The position numbers were made by a program, and so were the translations under genes. Source: Muribaculaceae bacterium (lineage in GTDB: Bacteria; Bacteroidota; Bacteroidia; Bacteroidales; Muribaculaceae). Taken from it: a DNA stretch of 49,107 bases. The notes beneath the pieces are model-generated. The model did no database searches. It was not told the origin of the DNA and saw only the letters and a program-made list of their open reading frames with translations. Below are positions 6,543 through 14,661 of the stretch, piece by piece. Where the stretch lies: contig JAEETL010000020.1 in assembly GCA_016290325.1 (NCBI GenBank), positions 1 through 49,107 on the forward strand, given 5' to 3'. The stretch's first letter is position 1; each line of letters opens with the position of its first letter.

Positions 6543-8482
6543 GAGGAAGAAGGGCGCATGAGGCGCAGGGCGTTGAGGACGCAGAGCAGGGCGACGCCGA
6601 CGTCGGCAAACACGGCCTCCCACATGTTGGCGATGCCTAACACACCAAGCACCATCACCAGCACCTTGACGGCAATAGCAAAAGTGATGTTCTGCATTAC
6701 GATGCGGCGGGTGCGTTTGCCTAGGGTGACCGCCTCACCGACGCGTGATGGCTGGTCGGTTTGGATGACGACATCGGCCGTCTCGATGGCCATTTCGCTG
6801 CCTAGGGCTCCCATGGCAATGCCCACGTCGCTCATTGCCAACACGGGCGCGTCGTTGATGCCGTCGCCAACGAATGCCACCTGTTTGCCATCTTGCTTCA
6901 GCCGCTCGATGTGTTCCACCTTGCCTTGCGGCAGCAAGTCGCCGTGGGCTTCATCGATGCCAAGTTGTTGCGCAACGGCATTGACAAGTGCCTGCTTGTC
7001 GCCCGACAGCATCACCGTCTCAATTCCTTGGCGGTGCAACGTGTTGATTGCTGCAGCGGCATCTTCTTTAGGCTTGTCGCTCAACAGGAGATATCCAGCA
7101 AAAGTCCCAGCGATAGCGACAGCTACCGTCGTCCCTTCGATATTTTGCAATGCGGCAGGGTAATCCACACCCTCTTGCTCCAGCAGGCGCGTCGTCCCCA
7201 CCAGCCATTGCTGACTGTTGACGGTAGCGCTCAGGCCATATCCTGAGATGTTTTTCATGTCATCAATTTTGACATCAGCCGGCTCATGGTGGCTAGTGAT
7301 GGCTTTAGCGATGGGGTGGGGGCTGTCCTGCTCGATGGCGGCCAGGATGCCTAGTTGTTCATCGTTGAGCCCATGCACCTCGCTTACTGTAAATTCACCC
7401 GTGGTCAGGGTGCCGGTTTTGTCAAACACCACGGTTGTTATCCTCGACATCTCGTCCAGGTAATTGCTCCCCTTGAACAGAATGCCCCGGCGTGAGGCGG
7501 CTCCAATGCCCGCAAAGTAGCTCAACGGGATGCTGATGACCAATGCGCACGGGCAGGAGATGACAAGGAAGATGAGCGCACGGTGCAGCCATGTGGCAAA
7601 GTCGTAGCTGAAGGTGGTCACTGCTATCGAGTAAAGCCATGGCAGCACGACTACCAGCGCGGCCAATGCGATCACGACAGGGGTGTAGATGCGGGCAAAG
7701 CGGCGGATAAACAACTCGGCAGGCGCTTTGCGGTCGGCGGCATCCTCCACCATAGCTAGGATGCGTGATACGGCGCTCTCACTCGCTGGGCGTGTTGCCT
7801 TAATTCTCACGGTGCTTTCACTGGCAATCATTCCTGCCAACACCTCGCTGCCTGGTTCGATAACTCGTGGCACACTCTCGCCCGTGAGCGCTGCCGTGTC
7901 AAATGGTGCGGCCTCGCCCGTGAGCGTACCGTCGATGGGCACGCGCTCGCCTGTCTTGACCTCCACGATGTCGCCCACCTTGACTTGGGCGGGATCTACC
8001 GTCTGCCGTGTCCCGTCATTGACGATGACGGCACGGTCGGGGCGGAAAGCAATCAAGCTACTGATGTTGCTTCGGGCGCGGTCGACGGCGCAATCCTGCA
8101 GTGCCTCGCCAATGCAGTACAGGGTCATCACCGCCACAGCCTCGGGATATTCCCCGATGGCAAATGCGCCAATGCTTGCCACCGACATCAATAGGAACTC
8201 GTTGAAGGCGTCACCCTCACGCACACCCTCGATGGCTTCGCGCAGCACGCCTAGACCGGTGGGCAACCATGCCAGTGCAAACCAGGCCATGCGTACCCAA
8301 TTATTTTGGAACCAACTGATGTCCAGATGGCTCAAAATTATGCCTATAATGAGTAAAACAATTGAGATGGCCGGTTTCCACCAGCTCATGGCTTCTTCTT
8401 CATGCTCATGATGGGTGCCGCTGCACGATGTGCAGCAGTCATTATCGTGGCATGAGCAGTGATGGTTGTGATCGTGTCCCAT
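6536..8482 (-). CDS. Zn/Cd/Pb-type P1B heavy-metal translocating ATPase
   Basis: 648 residues from the ATG at 8482. The longer frame starting at 8602 is rejected because it would overlap the upstream glycosyltransferase gene and contain this gene's -7 box. The first 30 residues are a His/Cys-rich metal-binding tail instead of the usual HMA domain. Catalytic features in order are the TGES actuator loop, the CPC metal motif in ISCPCALVIS, DKTGTLTTGE (phosphorylated Asp), the SPHPIAKAI motif in the nucleotide domain, and GDGINDAPVLAMSDVG. A Lys in AVKVLVM and an Asp in FADVGVA in the last helices match the zinc/cadmium subclass P1B-2. It should export divalent metals from the cytoplasm. Confidence 0.94.
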   Translation of the reverse strand: MGHDHNHHCSCHDNDCCTSCSGTHHEHEEEAMSWWKPAISIVLLIIGIILSHLDISWFQNNWVRMAWFALAWLPTGLGVLREAIEGVREGDAFNEFLLMSVASIGAFAIGEYPEAVAVMTLYCIGEALQDCAVDRARSNISSLIAFRPDRAVIVNDGTRQTVDPAQVKVGDIVEVKTGERVPIDGTLTGEAAPFDTAALTGESVPRVIEPGSEVLAGMIASESTVRIKATRPASESAVSRILAMVEDAADRKAPAELFIRRFARIYTPVVIALAALVVVLPWLYSIAVTTFSYDFATWLHRALIFLVISCPCALVISIPLSYFAGIGAASRRGILFKGSNYLDEMSRITTVVFDKTGTLTTGEFTVSEVHGLNDEQLGILAAIEQDSPHPIAKAITSHHEPADVKIDDMKNISGYGLSATVNSQQWLVGTTRLLEQEGVDYPAALQNIEGTTVAVAIAGTFAGYLLLSDKPKEDAAAAINTLHRQGIETVMLSGDKQALVNAVAQQLGIDEAHGDLLPQGKVEHIERLKQDGKQVAFVGDGINDAPVLAMSDVGIAMGALGSEMAIETADVVIQTDQPSRVGEAVTLGKRTRRIVMQNITFAIAVKVLVMVLGVLGIANMWEAVFADVGVALLCVLNALRLMRPSSSR

Positions 8483-8504
8483 ATCTTTGCGCTGTAATTT
8501 GACG

Positions 8505-8512
8505 CAAAGGTA
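8505..8512 (-). promoter_or_regulatory. -7 box of the metal ATPase gene
   Basis: Minus-strand TACCTTTG lies 22 bases before the ATG at 8482, giving a short leader. It supports the short start. A good -33 match at standard spacing is not visible. Confidence 0.55.
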
Positions 8513-8543
8513 GGCACAATCCCGTGCAACCCGGTTGCAAATT

Positions 8544-9524
8544 TCAATACAGCAGGCGGGCGATGCGCGCCGAGCCGCGTTTCCCGCTGGCGATGCGTGC
8601 AAACAGGCGGCGGGTCATGGGGCCAACCACCCAGCGCCATTTTCTGGAATTGCGGTAACTCTTTTGCAGGGCTTGATAGGCTTGTCGGCACAGGGGCTTT
8701 GCGAGCTCGGTGCAGCCCTCGCGCTCATATTGGGCGGCCAGCACCATGCGACGGTATTCCAGCAGGCGTTCAAACCTGACCTTGTGCTCTGGCTTTAACC
8801 GTGAACAGCGCACCTCGTTGATCATGATATCGATGACATGTTCCCACTGGCCTTGGCGGCTATGGAACTCGGTGCCCGTGATGGAATCGGCACCGTTGTG
8901 GTTGATGGTTACGCGCGATTTGCCGCCCATGTAGGCGACGTTGGGCACGGCCAGCAGCAGCCTGAGCCCCAGTTCCCAATCGTTCCAGCCAGGCAGGTCG
9001 ATGTTCCAGCCGTCGGTGCTGGCAAAGAATTCCCGCCTGACGGCATAGCGCTGTGTTGCCAGCTGGCCGTGCAGGATGTGCTGGGCAAAAAGGTCTCGCT
9101 TGTGAAACGGTGCCTCGCGTTCTGAACCGTCAGGGAAAACGAGCGTGGAGCGAGCGTTGATCAGGTCTAGCGGCTTGCCTTTTGCCTTGGCCTTTTCAAT
9201 GATTTTCACATAGGAGGCGACCAGGCCTTCTTCCATCTGGTCATCGCTATCAAAGAACAACACCCACTCGCCTGTGGCATGCTCAAATCCGCGGTTGCGG
9301 GCGGCTCCCGCTGTGTGGTGCTCCTCGCGAACAATCTCCACATTGAAACCGTCGCCAGGATGCTCTTTCTTGAAGGTCTCAAGCACCCGCAGCGTGTCGT
9401 CGGTGCTGTAGTTATCCACTAACACGACTTGCAAGGGACGGTAAGTCTGGGCGACTACGCTGTCGAGTGTCGCGCCCACCACGGTAGCGCGGTTATAGAC
9501 AGGGATGATGATAGAAACCTCCAT
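8544..9524 (-). CDS. Family 2 glycosyltransferase
   Basis: 326 residues from the ATG at 9524; a TTG four codons upstream is the alternative. The GT-A fold is shown by the N-terminal VSIIIPVYNRA strand-loop, the VDNYSTDDT segment, and the metal-binding DxD-type motif in LFFDSDDQME (about 95-100). The C-terminal 100 residues are basic and contain no membrane helices, so the protein is probably cytosolic or peripheral. Its donor and acceptor are unknown. It is divergent from the next glycosyltransferase gene (9610), and the two start within 90 bases, so they may act in the same surface-glycan pathway. Confidence 0.9.
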   Translation of the reverse strand: MEVSIIIPVYNRATVVGATLDSVVAQTYRPLQVVLVDNYSTDDTLRVLETFKKEHPGDGFNVEIVREEHHTAGAARNRGFEHATGEWVLFFDSDDQMEEGLVASYVKIIEKAKAKGKPLDLINARSTLVFPDGSEREAPFHKRDLFAQHILHGQLATQRYAVRREFFASTDGWNIDLPGWNDWELGLRLLLAVPNVAYMGGKSRVTINHNGADSITGTEFHSRQGQWEHVIDIMINEVRCSRLKPEHKVRFERLLEYRRMVLAAQYEREGCTELAKPLCRQAYQALQKSYRNSRKWRWVVGPMTRRLFARIASGKRGSARIARLLY

Positions 9525-9569
9525 GACGCGTTTCAATACTGGTTTAACTGGGGTAAAGGTACTGCTTTT

Positions 9570-9601
9570 TTTGATAATTCACAATAAAATGCCTAATTTT
9601 G
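9570..9601 (+). promoter_or_regulatory. Promoter of the glycosyltransferase gene at 9610
   Basis: TTTG at 9570-9573, 20 bases, then TAATTTTG at 9594-9601. The ATG at 9610 lies 8 bases after the -7 box, so the mRNA should have almost no leader. Confidence 0.75.
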
Positions 9602-9609
9602 CACCCACG

Positions 9610-10737
9610 ATGAGAATATTATTTGCAGGCGATGCAAGCAATATGCACAACTGCCTGGCCCATGAGTTGAGGCGAATGGGTCATGAGGCGACAGTGGCAT
9701 CCGACGGTTCACGTTGGATGAACACGGGTCGTGACATTAATCTCCTGCGTCGTCCGGGTTTGATGGGTACGGTGCGTTATCTGTATGACATTTGGCGCGC
9801 TTTGCCCCTGATGAAAGATTATGACATTGTTCAGATAGCCTCTCCAATTTTCCTGCGTCTCAAGCCGCACCGCAATGCGCGCGTGTTTGACTACCTCAAG
9901 GCCCATAATCGCCACATGGTGCTATCGGCCTTAGGGACCGATATGGTTTACTATGATGCCTGCCATGATGGGAAGACGTTCCGCTACAGCGATTACATGT
10001 TGGGTGACGAGCCGTCGCCCTATGTGGGTTCGGGCGAATATATTGCTCAGGAGCAGGATAACTGGAAGCAGCCTTTCATGCGTGAGCACAGTGATCACAT
10101 CTTAGCAGGAATAGAAGGCGCCGTGGCTTGTCTGTATGAGTACTATGCGGCCTATGAACCGCTGCTGGGCGACCGCGTGGCCTATGCCGGCATTCCTATC
10201 GATACCGAGTCTCTGGAGTTCCGCCCGCTAAATGAGGCCCCAGACAAAGTGCGCTTGTTCATCGGCATTCAGCGCGATCGTCATGTCATCAAGGGGACCG
10301 ACAAACTGCTGGCGGCGATGAAACGTGTGCATGACCGTTATCCGGGGCTCACCGAGCTTGAAGTGGTAGAGAATCTGCCCTATGACGAGTACACCCGCCG
10401 TATGCGTGCCTCCCATATCATTCTAGACCAGTTTTACAGCTACACACCCGGCACTAACGCCCTGATTGCTATGGCCCAGGGACTGGTGGCGGTTTCGGGT
10501 GCCGAGCCTGAATACTATGATCTCATTGGCGAAACTGCTAACAAGCCCATCGTGAATGTGTCACCGCTCGTCGAGGGCGACATCGACCATAAATTGTCGT
10601 GGCTGGTGGAGCATCGCGACCAGCTGCCCGAGATGGCCCGTGCAAGCCGCGTGTTTGTAGAAAGACACAACGCTGCACCAGTTGTGGCACAGCGTTATCT
10701 TGATTTTTGGAACAAGCTTTTACAGCCCGAAGAGTAG
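9610..10737 (+). CDS. GT4-like glycosyltransferase
   Basis: 375 residues from the ATG at 9610; in-frame ATGs upstream precede the promoter box and are unlikely to be used. The N-terminal MRILFAGDASNMHNCLAHEL segment is a GT-B nucleotide-fold start with a glycine-rich loop. The C-terminal half holds a second Rossmann-like domain with RLFIGIQRDRHVIKGTDKLL and LDQFYSYTPGTNALIAMAQG, resembling the donor-binding region with its conserved acidic/GTN loop. The linkage formed is not known. It converges on fmt with only two bases between the stop codons. Confidence 0.85.
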   Translation: MRILFAGDASNMHNCLAHELRRMGHEATVASDGSRWMNTGRDINLLRRPGLMGTVRYLYDIWRALPLMKDYDIVQIASPIFLRLKPHRNARVFDYLKAHNRHMVLSALGTDMVYYDACHDGKTFRYSDYMLGDEPSPYVGSGEYIAQEQDNWKQPFMREHSDHILAGIEGAVACLYEYYAAYEPLLGDRVAYAGIPIDTESLEFRPLNEAPDKVRLFIGIQRDRHVIKGTDKLLAAMKRVHDRYPGLTELEVVENLPYDEYTRRMRASHIILDQFYSYTPGTNALIAMAQGLVAVSGAEPEYYDLIGETANKPIVNVSPLVEGDIDHKLSWLVEHRDQLPEMARASRVFVERHNAAPVVAQRYLDFWNKLLQPEE

Positions 10738-10739
10738 GG

Positions 10740-11720
10740 CTAACCGCAATGGGTTCCTGGCGTGATGATAAAGCCACGCAGGAACGCATCGGTTTCCATG
10801 CGTTTCTTTCCTGATTGTTGTAATGACATCACTTCCAGCCATCCGTCACCACAGGCGATGCGCATGGTCTTGCGGTCGGTCATCAGTGTGCCCGGCTCGG
10901 GATGTTCGCCATTGGAGAAGGGTTGGGGCTCACTGGTCTCAAACAGCTTTAAGGTCGTGATTTCTTTGCCCGTCTCGTCAATCATCGTGGTCCAGGCGGC
11001 CGGATAGGACGAGAGACCGCGTATGTGGTTGTAAAGATCCTCGGCGGGTCGTGCCCAGTCAATGCGGCATGTGTCCTTGAAGATTTTTGGGGCGGGAGTG
11101 GGCTGCTGGCCCGCTGTGAGCAGTTGGTCTTGCGGGATGGGCTTAACCGTGCCGGCGATGATGCTGTCCACGGTTTCGAGTACCATGTCGGCACCCATTG
11201 TCATCAGCCGATCATAAACCACTTCGACATTGTCATGACGACCGATGGGACAACTGCGCTGCTGGATCACGTCACCCGTGTCAATCTCATGCTTGAGGAA
11301 GAAGGTCGTCACACCCGTTTCCTTGTCACCGTTCATCACCGCCCAGTTGATGGGAGCAGCACCTCGGTAGCGGGGCAGCAGTGAGGCATGAAGATTAAAC
11401 GTGCCCAGTGGCGGCATCTGCCACACGGCCTCGGGCAACATCCTGAAGGCGATTACGATAAACAGCTGTGCCTCAAGCGCTCGCAACTCGTTGATAAAGG
11501 CCTCGTCCTTGAGACTCACGGGTTGCAGCACGGGCAGACCGCGCTCCACAGCAAATCGTTTCACGTCGCTTTGTTGCAACTGTCGTCCTCGCCCGGCAGG
11601 TTTGTCGGGCATAGTCACTACGGCTGCCACATTGTAGCCGCCATCTACGAGCCGCTTCAAACTCTCCACGGCAAATTCAGGTGTCCCGAAAAAAACTATC
11701 TTCAAATCCTCTTTTTTCAT
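10740..11720 (-). CDS. fmt: Methionyl-tRNA formyltransferase
   Basis: 326 residues from the ATG at 11720, the family's usual length (a TTG three codons upstream is less likely). The formyltransferase domain has KIVFFGTPEFAV at the start, the NLHASLLPRYRGAAPINWA catalytic segment (Asn-His dyad) and a conserved ETGVTTF stretch with the catalytic Asp in HEIDTGDVI. The C-terminal OB-like domain contacts initiator tRNA. The enzyme formylates Met-tRNAfMet using 10-formyl-tetrahydrofolate. A proximal -7 box lies at 11795-11802, and a distal promoter-hairpin unit at 11875-11966 may form a leader. Confidence 0.97.
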   Translation of the reverse strand: MKKEDLKIVFFGTPEFAVESLKRLVDGGYNVAAVVTMPDKPAGRGRQLQQSDVKRFAVERGLPVLQPVSLKDEAFINELRALEAQLFIVIAFRMLPEAVWQMPPLGTFNLHASLLPRYRGAAPINWAVMNGDKETGVTTFFLKHEIDTGDVIQQRSCPIGRHDNVEVVYDRLMTMGADMVLETVDSIIAGTVKPIPQDQLLTAGQQPTPAPKIFKDTCRIDWARPAEDLYNHIRGLSSYPAAWTTMIDETGKEITTLKLFETSEPQPFSNGEHPEPGTLMTDRKTMRIACGDGWLEVMSLQQSGKKRMETDAFLRGFIITPGTHCG

Positions 11721-11794
11721 GATGCTCAATTCATTGTCATCCTCAAGATTCGCCCTTGAGCGATTCTTGTGTACTGGATATTGTGATTAGAGTG

Positions 11795-11827
11795 CAAATT
11801 TAGCGATTTTTTTCACATTGGGGGCAA
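11795..11827 (-). promoter_or_regulatory. Proximal fmt promoter
   Basis: Minus-strand TTG at 11827-11825, 22 bases, then TAAATTTG at 11802-11795, giving a leader of about 70 bases to the ATG at 11720. The spacing is slightly long. Confidence 0.5.
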
Positions 11828-11874
11828 TTTGTTATGCCATAACTTGGAATCATCATTTGGTTTTAGCGCAAAAT

Positions 11875-11930
11875 AAAAAAGCGCCTCGTTTCACAACGAA
11901 GCTGCTTTGCTAGGAAAAAAGTATCATATT
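11875..11930 (-). ncRNA. Candidate small RNA or fmt leader attenuator
   Basis: A full promoter at 11935-11966 points left, yet no ORF follows. About 25 bases after the expected start, an imperfect stem at 11905-11881 (GCAGCTTCGTT, loop GTG, AAACGAGGCGC) is followed directly by TTTTTT at 11880-11875, the form of a rho-independent terminator. The product would be a transcript of about 55 bases. It could be a free small RNA, or the upstream part of an attenuated fmt leader, since fmt begins 155 bases further on. I recognise no known RNA family. Confidence 0.45.
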
Positions 11931-11934
11931 GCTG

Positions 11935-11966
11935 CAAAGATAGAGACATTATTTTAATTGTACAAA
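11935..11966 (-). promoter_or_regulatory. Complete promoter without a directly following gene
   Basis: Minus-strand TTTG at 11966-11963, exactly 20 bases, then TATCTTTG at 11942-11935. This is one of the best matches to the Bacteroidota consensus in the window. The rest of the 11721-12140 gap is AT-rich and holds no other recognisable element besides the flanking gene promoters. Confidence 0.65.
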
Positions 11967-12097
11967 TTATTAAGACATTTTTTCGACTTTTCATGCAAAA
12001 GCAATACTAATTGCTATTCTGGGTTTAATTTCATATTGTTATTGCTGCAAAACTTGTTAAAGTTGCTGTATTTTACCATTGGTACAATTTAATTTTA

Positions 12098-12105
12098 TAC
12101 CTTTG
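12098..12105 (+). promoter_or_regulatory. -7 box of the small secreted protein gene
   Basis: TACCTTTG lies 35 bases before the ATG at 12141. A -33 element at normal spacing is weak. Confidence 0.55.
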
Positions 12106-12140
12106 CCTCCCGCAAGACAATTATAAATAATATAAGAAAA

Positions 12141-12590
12141 ATGAAAAGATTTTTTGTGACTTTGGCCATGCTGGTGGCATTGTTGGTGATGGCGCCTACG
12201 GCTATGGCGGCCAACTGGTTTGATGTGCTTTCTTCTGGCGGTGAAACGATTTCGCTCAATCCTGATATAGTGATGACCGATAACGGCTCGAGTTATCTGG
12301 TATGGGTGCGTAACTCGTATGACTTACCTGAAACCCGCACTGCTTATTCCCGTGAGCGTGGCTATGATAGGCCCGTCGCCTACAAATTGACCCTCTATAA
12401 GTTTACCGACGAATGGAATAACTTTAATATTGTGCAGGTTTCGGTTTATGATGAGGCTAATAAGATCATCGATCAGTATTCCAATCCCGATATGGAATCG
12501 ACTGAGAGCATTATCCCTTCGGGCTCATCTGTTGAGACGGTAGCCGAGGCCGCAAAAGTCATCTTCGAGATCAAAACCAATCCCGAGTAA
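12141..12590 (+). CDS. Small exported protein, function unknown
   Basis: 149 residues with a clear Sec signal peptide (about 1-23, cleavage after the TAMA segment). The mature part is about 125 residues, mostly predicted beta: ANWFDVLSSGGETISLNPD, then YLVWVRNSY, YKLTLYKF and a polar C-terminus. The arrangement of an opening Trp, a short ISLNPD strand and a VWVR strand resembles small surface-adhesin-E-like proteins, but I would not assign the family on this alone. It is monocistronic, with a promoter at 12098 and a terminator at 12631. Likely periplasmic or surface exposed. Confidence 0.75.
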   Translation: MKRFFVTLAMLVALLVMAPTAMAANWFDVLSSGGETISLNPDIVMTDNGSSYLVWVRNSYDLPETRTAYSRERGYDRPVAYKLTLYKFTDEWNNFNIVQVSVYDEANKIIDQYSNPDMESTESIIPSGSSVETVAEAAKVIFEIKTNPE

Positions 12591-12630
12591 GAATTGAGTT
12601 AACAGTTGACATCAGCTAACTTACAATAGA

Positions 12631-12665
12631 AAAAGTTGTCAAGGATTCCCTCGACAACTTTTTAT
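12631..12665 (+). terminator. Rho-independent terminator
   Basis: AAAAGTTGTC at 12631-12640 pairs with GACAACTTTT at 12653-12662, followed by TATTTG. It lies 41 bases after the stop of the small secreted protein and may also serve the convergent gene at 12704. Confidence 0.8.
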
Positions 12666-12703
12666 TTGTTTCTAGGATGCTAAATGTGGGAAATCTTGCA
12701 TTA

Positions 12704-13228
12704 TCAGTCCATCAGTTTCCACAGGCCAAGTGTCTTGCCACGAAAGACGCGGTACTCGACACCGGTGAGCGTCAGCGTCATCGTGGGCAGGTCCACCGGT
12801 GAGATGATGTCCTGGAGTTTGTGCACGTTCATCCTGGGGTCCTGAACCCTGCCCAGGGTGACATGTAACCTGAAATCGGACTGCATCTTGCAACCCTTGG
12901 CCAGGAAATACTGCCTGATATCATCCACCAGATCCAGAAAGTCCTGTGGAGCATCGGTGGTCGTGAGGTGGATAACCTGACGGTGATAGCCCGATGCAAA
13001 GGCGTCAAGCGTGTCGAACGTAATCTCGGGCGCCACGGCATCTTCAAGGATTCGGTTCAAGCCGGGCACCAGGTTCACGCCGTCGGGGGCGTAATCCAGA
13101 AACGCCATCGTGATGTGGTAATACCCACGTTGCCAGCGGATATCCACCCCATCCAGCAAGTCCCTCAACTCCTCAAACCAGGATTCCTCGTACCTGATGG
13201 GCACTTTGATTTCTATATAACTCTTCAT
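12704..13228 (-). CDS. 2'-5' RNA ligase / cyclic phosphodiesterase family protein
   Basis: 174 residues, the normal length for the 2H phosphoesterase superfamily. The two His-x-Thr catalytic motifs are visible as YHITMAFL (about 37-44) and LHVTLGRV (about 121-128). Family members open or form 2',3'-cyclic phosphate or 2'-5' RNA linkages, and the cellular substrate in bacteria is generally unclear. The final strand GVEYRVFRGKTLGLWKL is a typical beta end. It has its own -7 box at 13251 and is separated from the upstream FMN-binding gene by a terminator. Confidence 0.88.
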   Translation of the reverse strand: MKSYIEIKVPIRYEESWFEELRDLLDGVDIRWQRGYYHITMAFLDYAPDGVNLVPGLNRILEDAVAPEITFDTLDAFASGYHRQVIHLTTTDAPQDFLDLVDDIRQYFLAKGCKMQSDFRLHVTLGRVQDPRMNVHKLQDIISPVDLPTMTLTLTGVEYRVFRGKTLGLWKLMD

Positions 13229-13250
13229 CGCTTAATTATAATCTGGATGA

Positions 13251-13258
13251 CAAAGATA
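13251..13258 (-). promoter_or_regulatory. -7 box of the RNA ligase-like gene
   Basis: Minus-strand TATCTTTG lies 22 bases before the ATG at 13228. No good -33 match was found. Confidence 0.5.
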
Positions 13259-13322
13259 GTCCATTTTCATGAAATAAAGCCGCTAGCTCGAAGATTAAAT
13301 CTTGCATCACATTTCATCAAAA

Positions 13323-13356
13323 AACCGTATGCATCTGTTGCTGGACACATACGGTT
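13323..13356 (-). terminator. Rho-independent terminator of the FMN-binding gene
   Basis: AACCGTATG at 13323-13331 and CATACGGTT at 13348-13356 form a perfect 9-base stem. On the minus strand the stem runs into TTTTTTGATG. It is 20 bases past the stop at 13376. Confidence 0.8.
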
Positions 13357-13375
13357 CTTGATGATGATTCAACGA

Positions 13376-13819
13376 TTAGCGGCGTTTCTTGCTTTTCTTT
13401 GTGGCCGCTTTTTTCTTGGCTGGTGTCGATTTTACTTGATCAAGGCCCATTTGGATGTTCTTGATAAGGGCTTGGCTGGTATAGGTGGCGCCGGTAGCGA
13501 CGTCGGCGTTGAGTTTCTTGGCCTCAGCAACGGTTTTGCCGATGTACTGTGGCAGCACCTTAGCGGTGGCACGCTTGAGGTAGCCCGGCGATTCTTGGTT
13601 CTCGAGAACCTCAATATTCTCGATGACGCCGTTCTTGACGGTGATGTTAAGCGGTGTGGTTCCGTTGTAGCCAATCACCTTGCTGGCGATGTCGCCAGTG
13701 TAAATCACCTGGGTGGTGCTGGCTTTAGCCTTCTTGGCGCTTTTCTTGGTGCGGGCGTCGAGTGAAGCGGTGCCGGCAATGAGCAGCATGATGGCCGCGA
13801 TGATGATAGTCTTTTTCAT
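13376..13819 (-). CDS. Exported FMN-binding domain protein with basic tails
   Basis: 147 residues. A signal peptide (about 1-22) is followed by a short Lys-rich stretch and one FMN-binding domain (about 38-125). DVATGATYTS matches the [S/T]GAT-x-[S/T] pattern where ApbE-type transferases attach FMN through phosphoester linkage to the second Thr/Ser. The domain's LNITVKNGVIENIEVLEN strand pair is typical. The C-terminus is a Lys/Arg run (AKKKAATKKSKKRR). A flavinylated periplasmic protein of this kind passes electrons in extracytoplasmic redox chains. No ApbE or partner redox protein is in the window, so the role is inferred. Confidence 0.88.
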   Translation of the reverse strand: MKKTIIIAAIMLLIAGTASLDARTKKSAKKAKASTTQVIYTGDIASKVIGYNGTTPLNITVKNGVIENIEVLENQESPGYLKRATAKVLPQYIGKTVAEAKKLNADVATGATYTSQALIKNIQMGLDQVKSTPAKKKAATKKSKKRR

Positions 13820-13884
13820 ATTTTATTTATTAGTATTTAGTTCCTATTTTAGATGGACTACTGGCCCAAAAGTTTAAAATATAG

Positions 13885-13900
13885 CTTTGCGTCTTAGCGT
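13885..13900. repeat. Octamer tandem repeat at the murU stop codon
   Basis: CTTTGCGT and CTTAGCGT in tandem, ending on the first base of the reverse-complement stop codon (13902-13900). The same octamers occur at 6519-6542. Confidence 0.65.
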
Positions 13901-14661
13901 TAGTCTAAGTTGTCCGGTTGTAATAACTCCTGGGCTTGTGCAAGGGTCTCGGGTTTGCCGATGTCGAGCCACTGGTAGTCACTGTCAGGGTGGTAGCCCT
14001 GGATAAGGTGGTGGGAGCACATGTTGATGTAGAAGGGCGTGATGGAGAATTTTTCCTCACCGCTTTTACGGCGATAGCGCTCCAACTCGGGGAAAATGCG
14101 TGGCGAAATCACATGCAGGCCACCAAAGGCCATTTCATGCAGCGTCATGCCTTCAATTTTCCCGTTATCGGGTTTGAATTCGCCGGTCGCCTTATTGATC
14201 CATCCGCGCAGACGGTCATTCTCGTCAAACAGGAAATAGCGCTGTGTCTTGCGTTCCTTGACCAGGATGGTCGCCAGGGCATCATGGTGGCAGTGGTAGT
14301 CGTAGAACGCCTTGAGGTCAAGTGTGCTGATGATGTCGGTGTTATGAACCAGGAAGGGCTCATCCCCGTCAAGCCACTGGCGTGCCTTAAGGATGCCGCC
14401 ACCCGTGTCGAGCAGCAGGCCGCGCTCATCGCTGATGTGGATCGACAACCCGAAGTTATTGTTGCGCTCCAGGAAATCGATGATCATCTGCCCATAGTGG
14501 TGGATATTGATGGTGATGTCATCAAAACCGGCTGCGGCAACCCGCTCGATGACGTGCTGCAGCATGGGCTTGCCGGCAATCTCGACCATCGCTTTGGGGC
14601 GGTCGTCGGTTAAGGGCTTGAGACGCGTCCCCAGTCCGGCGGCAAATATCAACGCTTTCAT
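13900..14661 (-). CDS. murU: Sugar-1-phosphate nucleotidyltransferase, MurU-like
   Basis: 253 residues, with the pyrophosphorylase signature KALIFAAGLGTRLKPLTDDR at the N-terminus, PKAMVEIAGKPMLQHVIERV, and the metal-binding Asp in VHNTDIIS. In the Pseudomonas recycling route MurU makes UDP-MurNAc from MurNAc-1-phosphate. The assignment here rests on length and on the upstream gene, whose kinase domain resembles AmgK: the two overlap by four bases (ATGA at 14661-14658), the usual sign of translational coupling. The alternative is a generic glucose- or mannose-1-phosphate nucleotidyltransferase. Confidence 0.82.
   Translation of the reverse strand: MKALIFAAGLGTRLKPLTDDRPKAMVEIAGKPMLQHVIERVAAAGFDDITINIHHYGQMIIDFLERNNNFGLSIHISDERGLLLDTGGGILKARQWLDGDEPFLVHNTDIISTLDLKAFYDYHCHHDALATILVKERKTQRYFLFDENDRLRGWINKATGEFKPDNGKIEGMTLHEMAFGGLHVISPRIFPELERYRRKSGEEKFSITPFYINMCSHHLIQGYHPDSDYQWLDIGKPETLAQAQELLQPDNLD

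Noticed and set aside
8483..8602. N-terminal extension of the metal ATPase frame
   Set aside because: It overlaps the upstream glycosyltransferase gene and contains the ATPase -7 box; the His/Cys-rich start at 8482 is a better fit.
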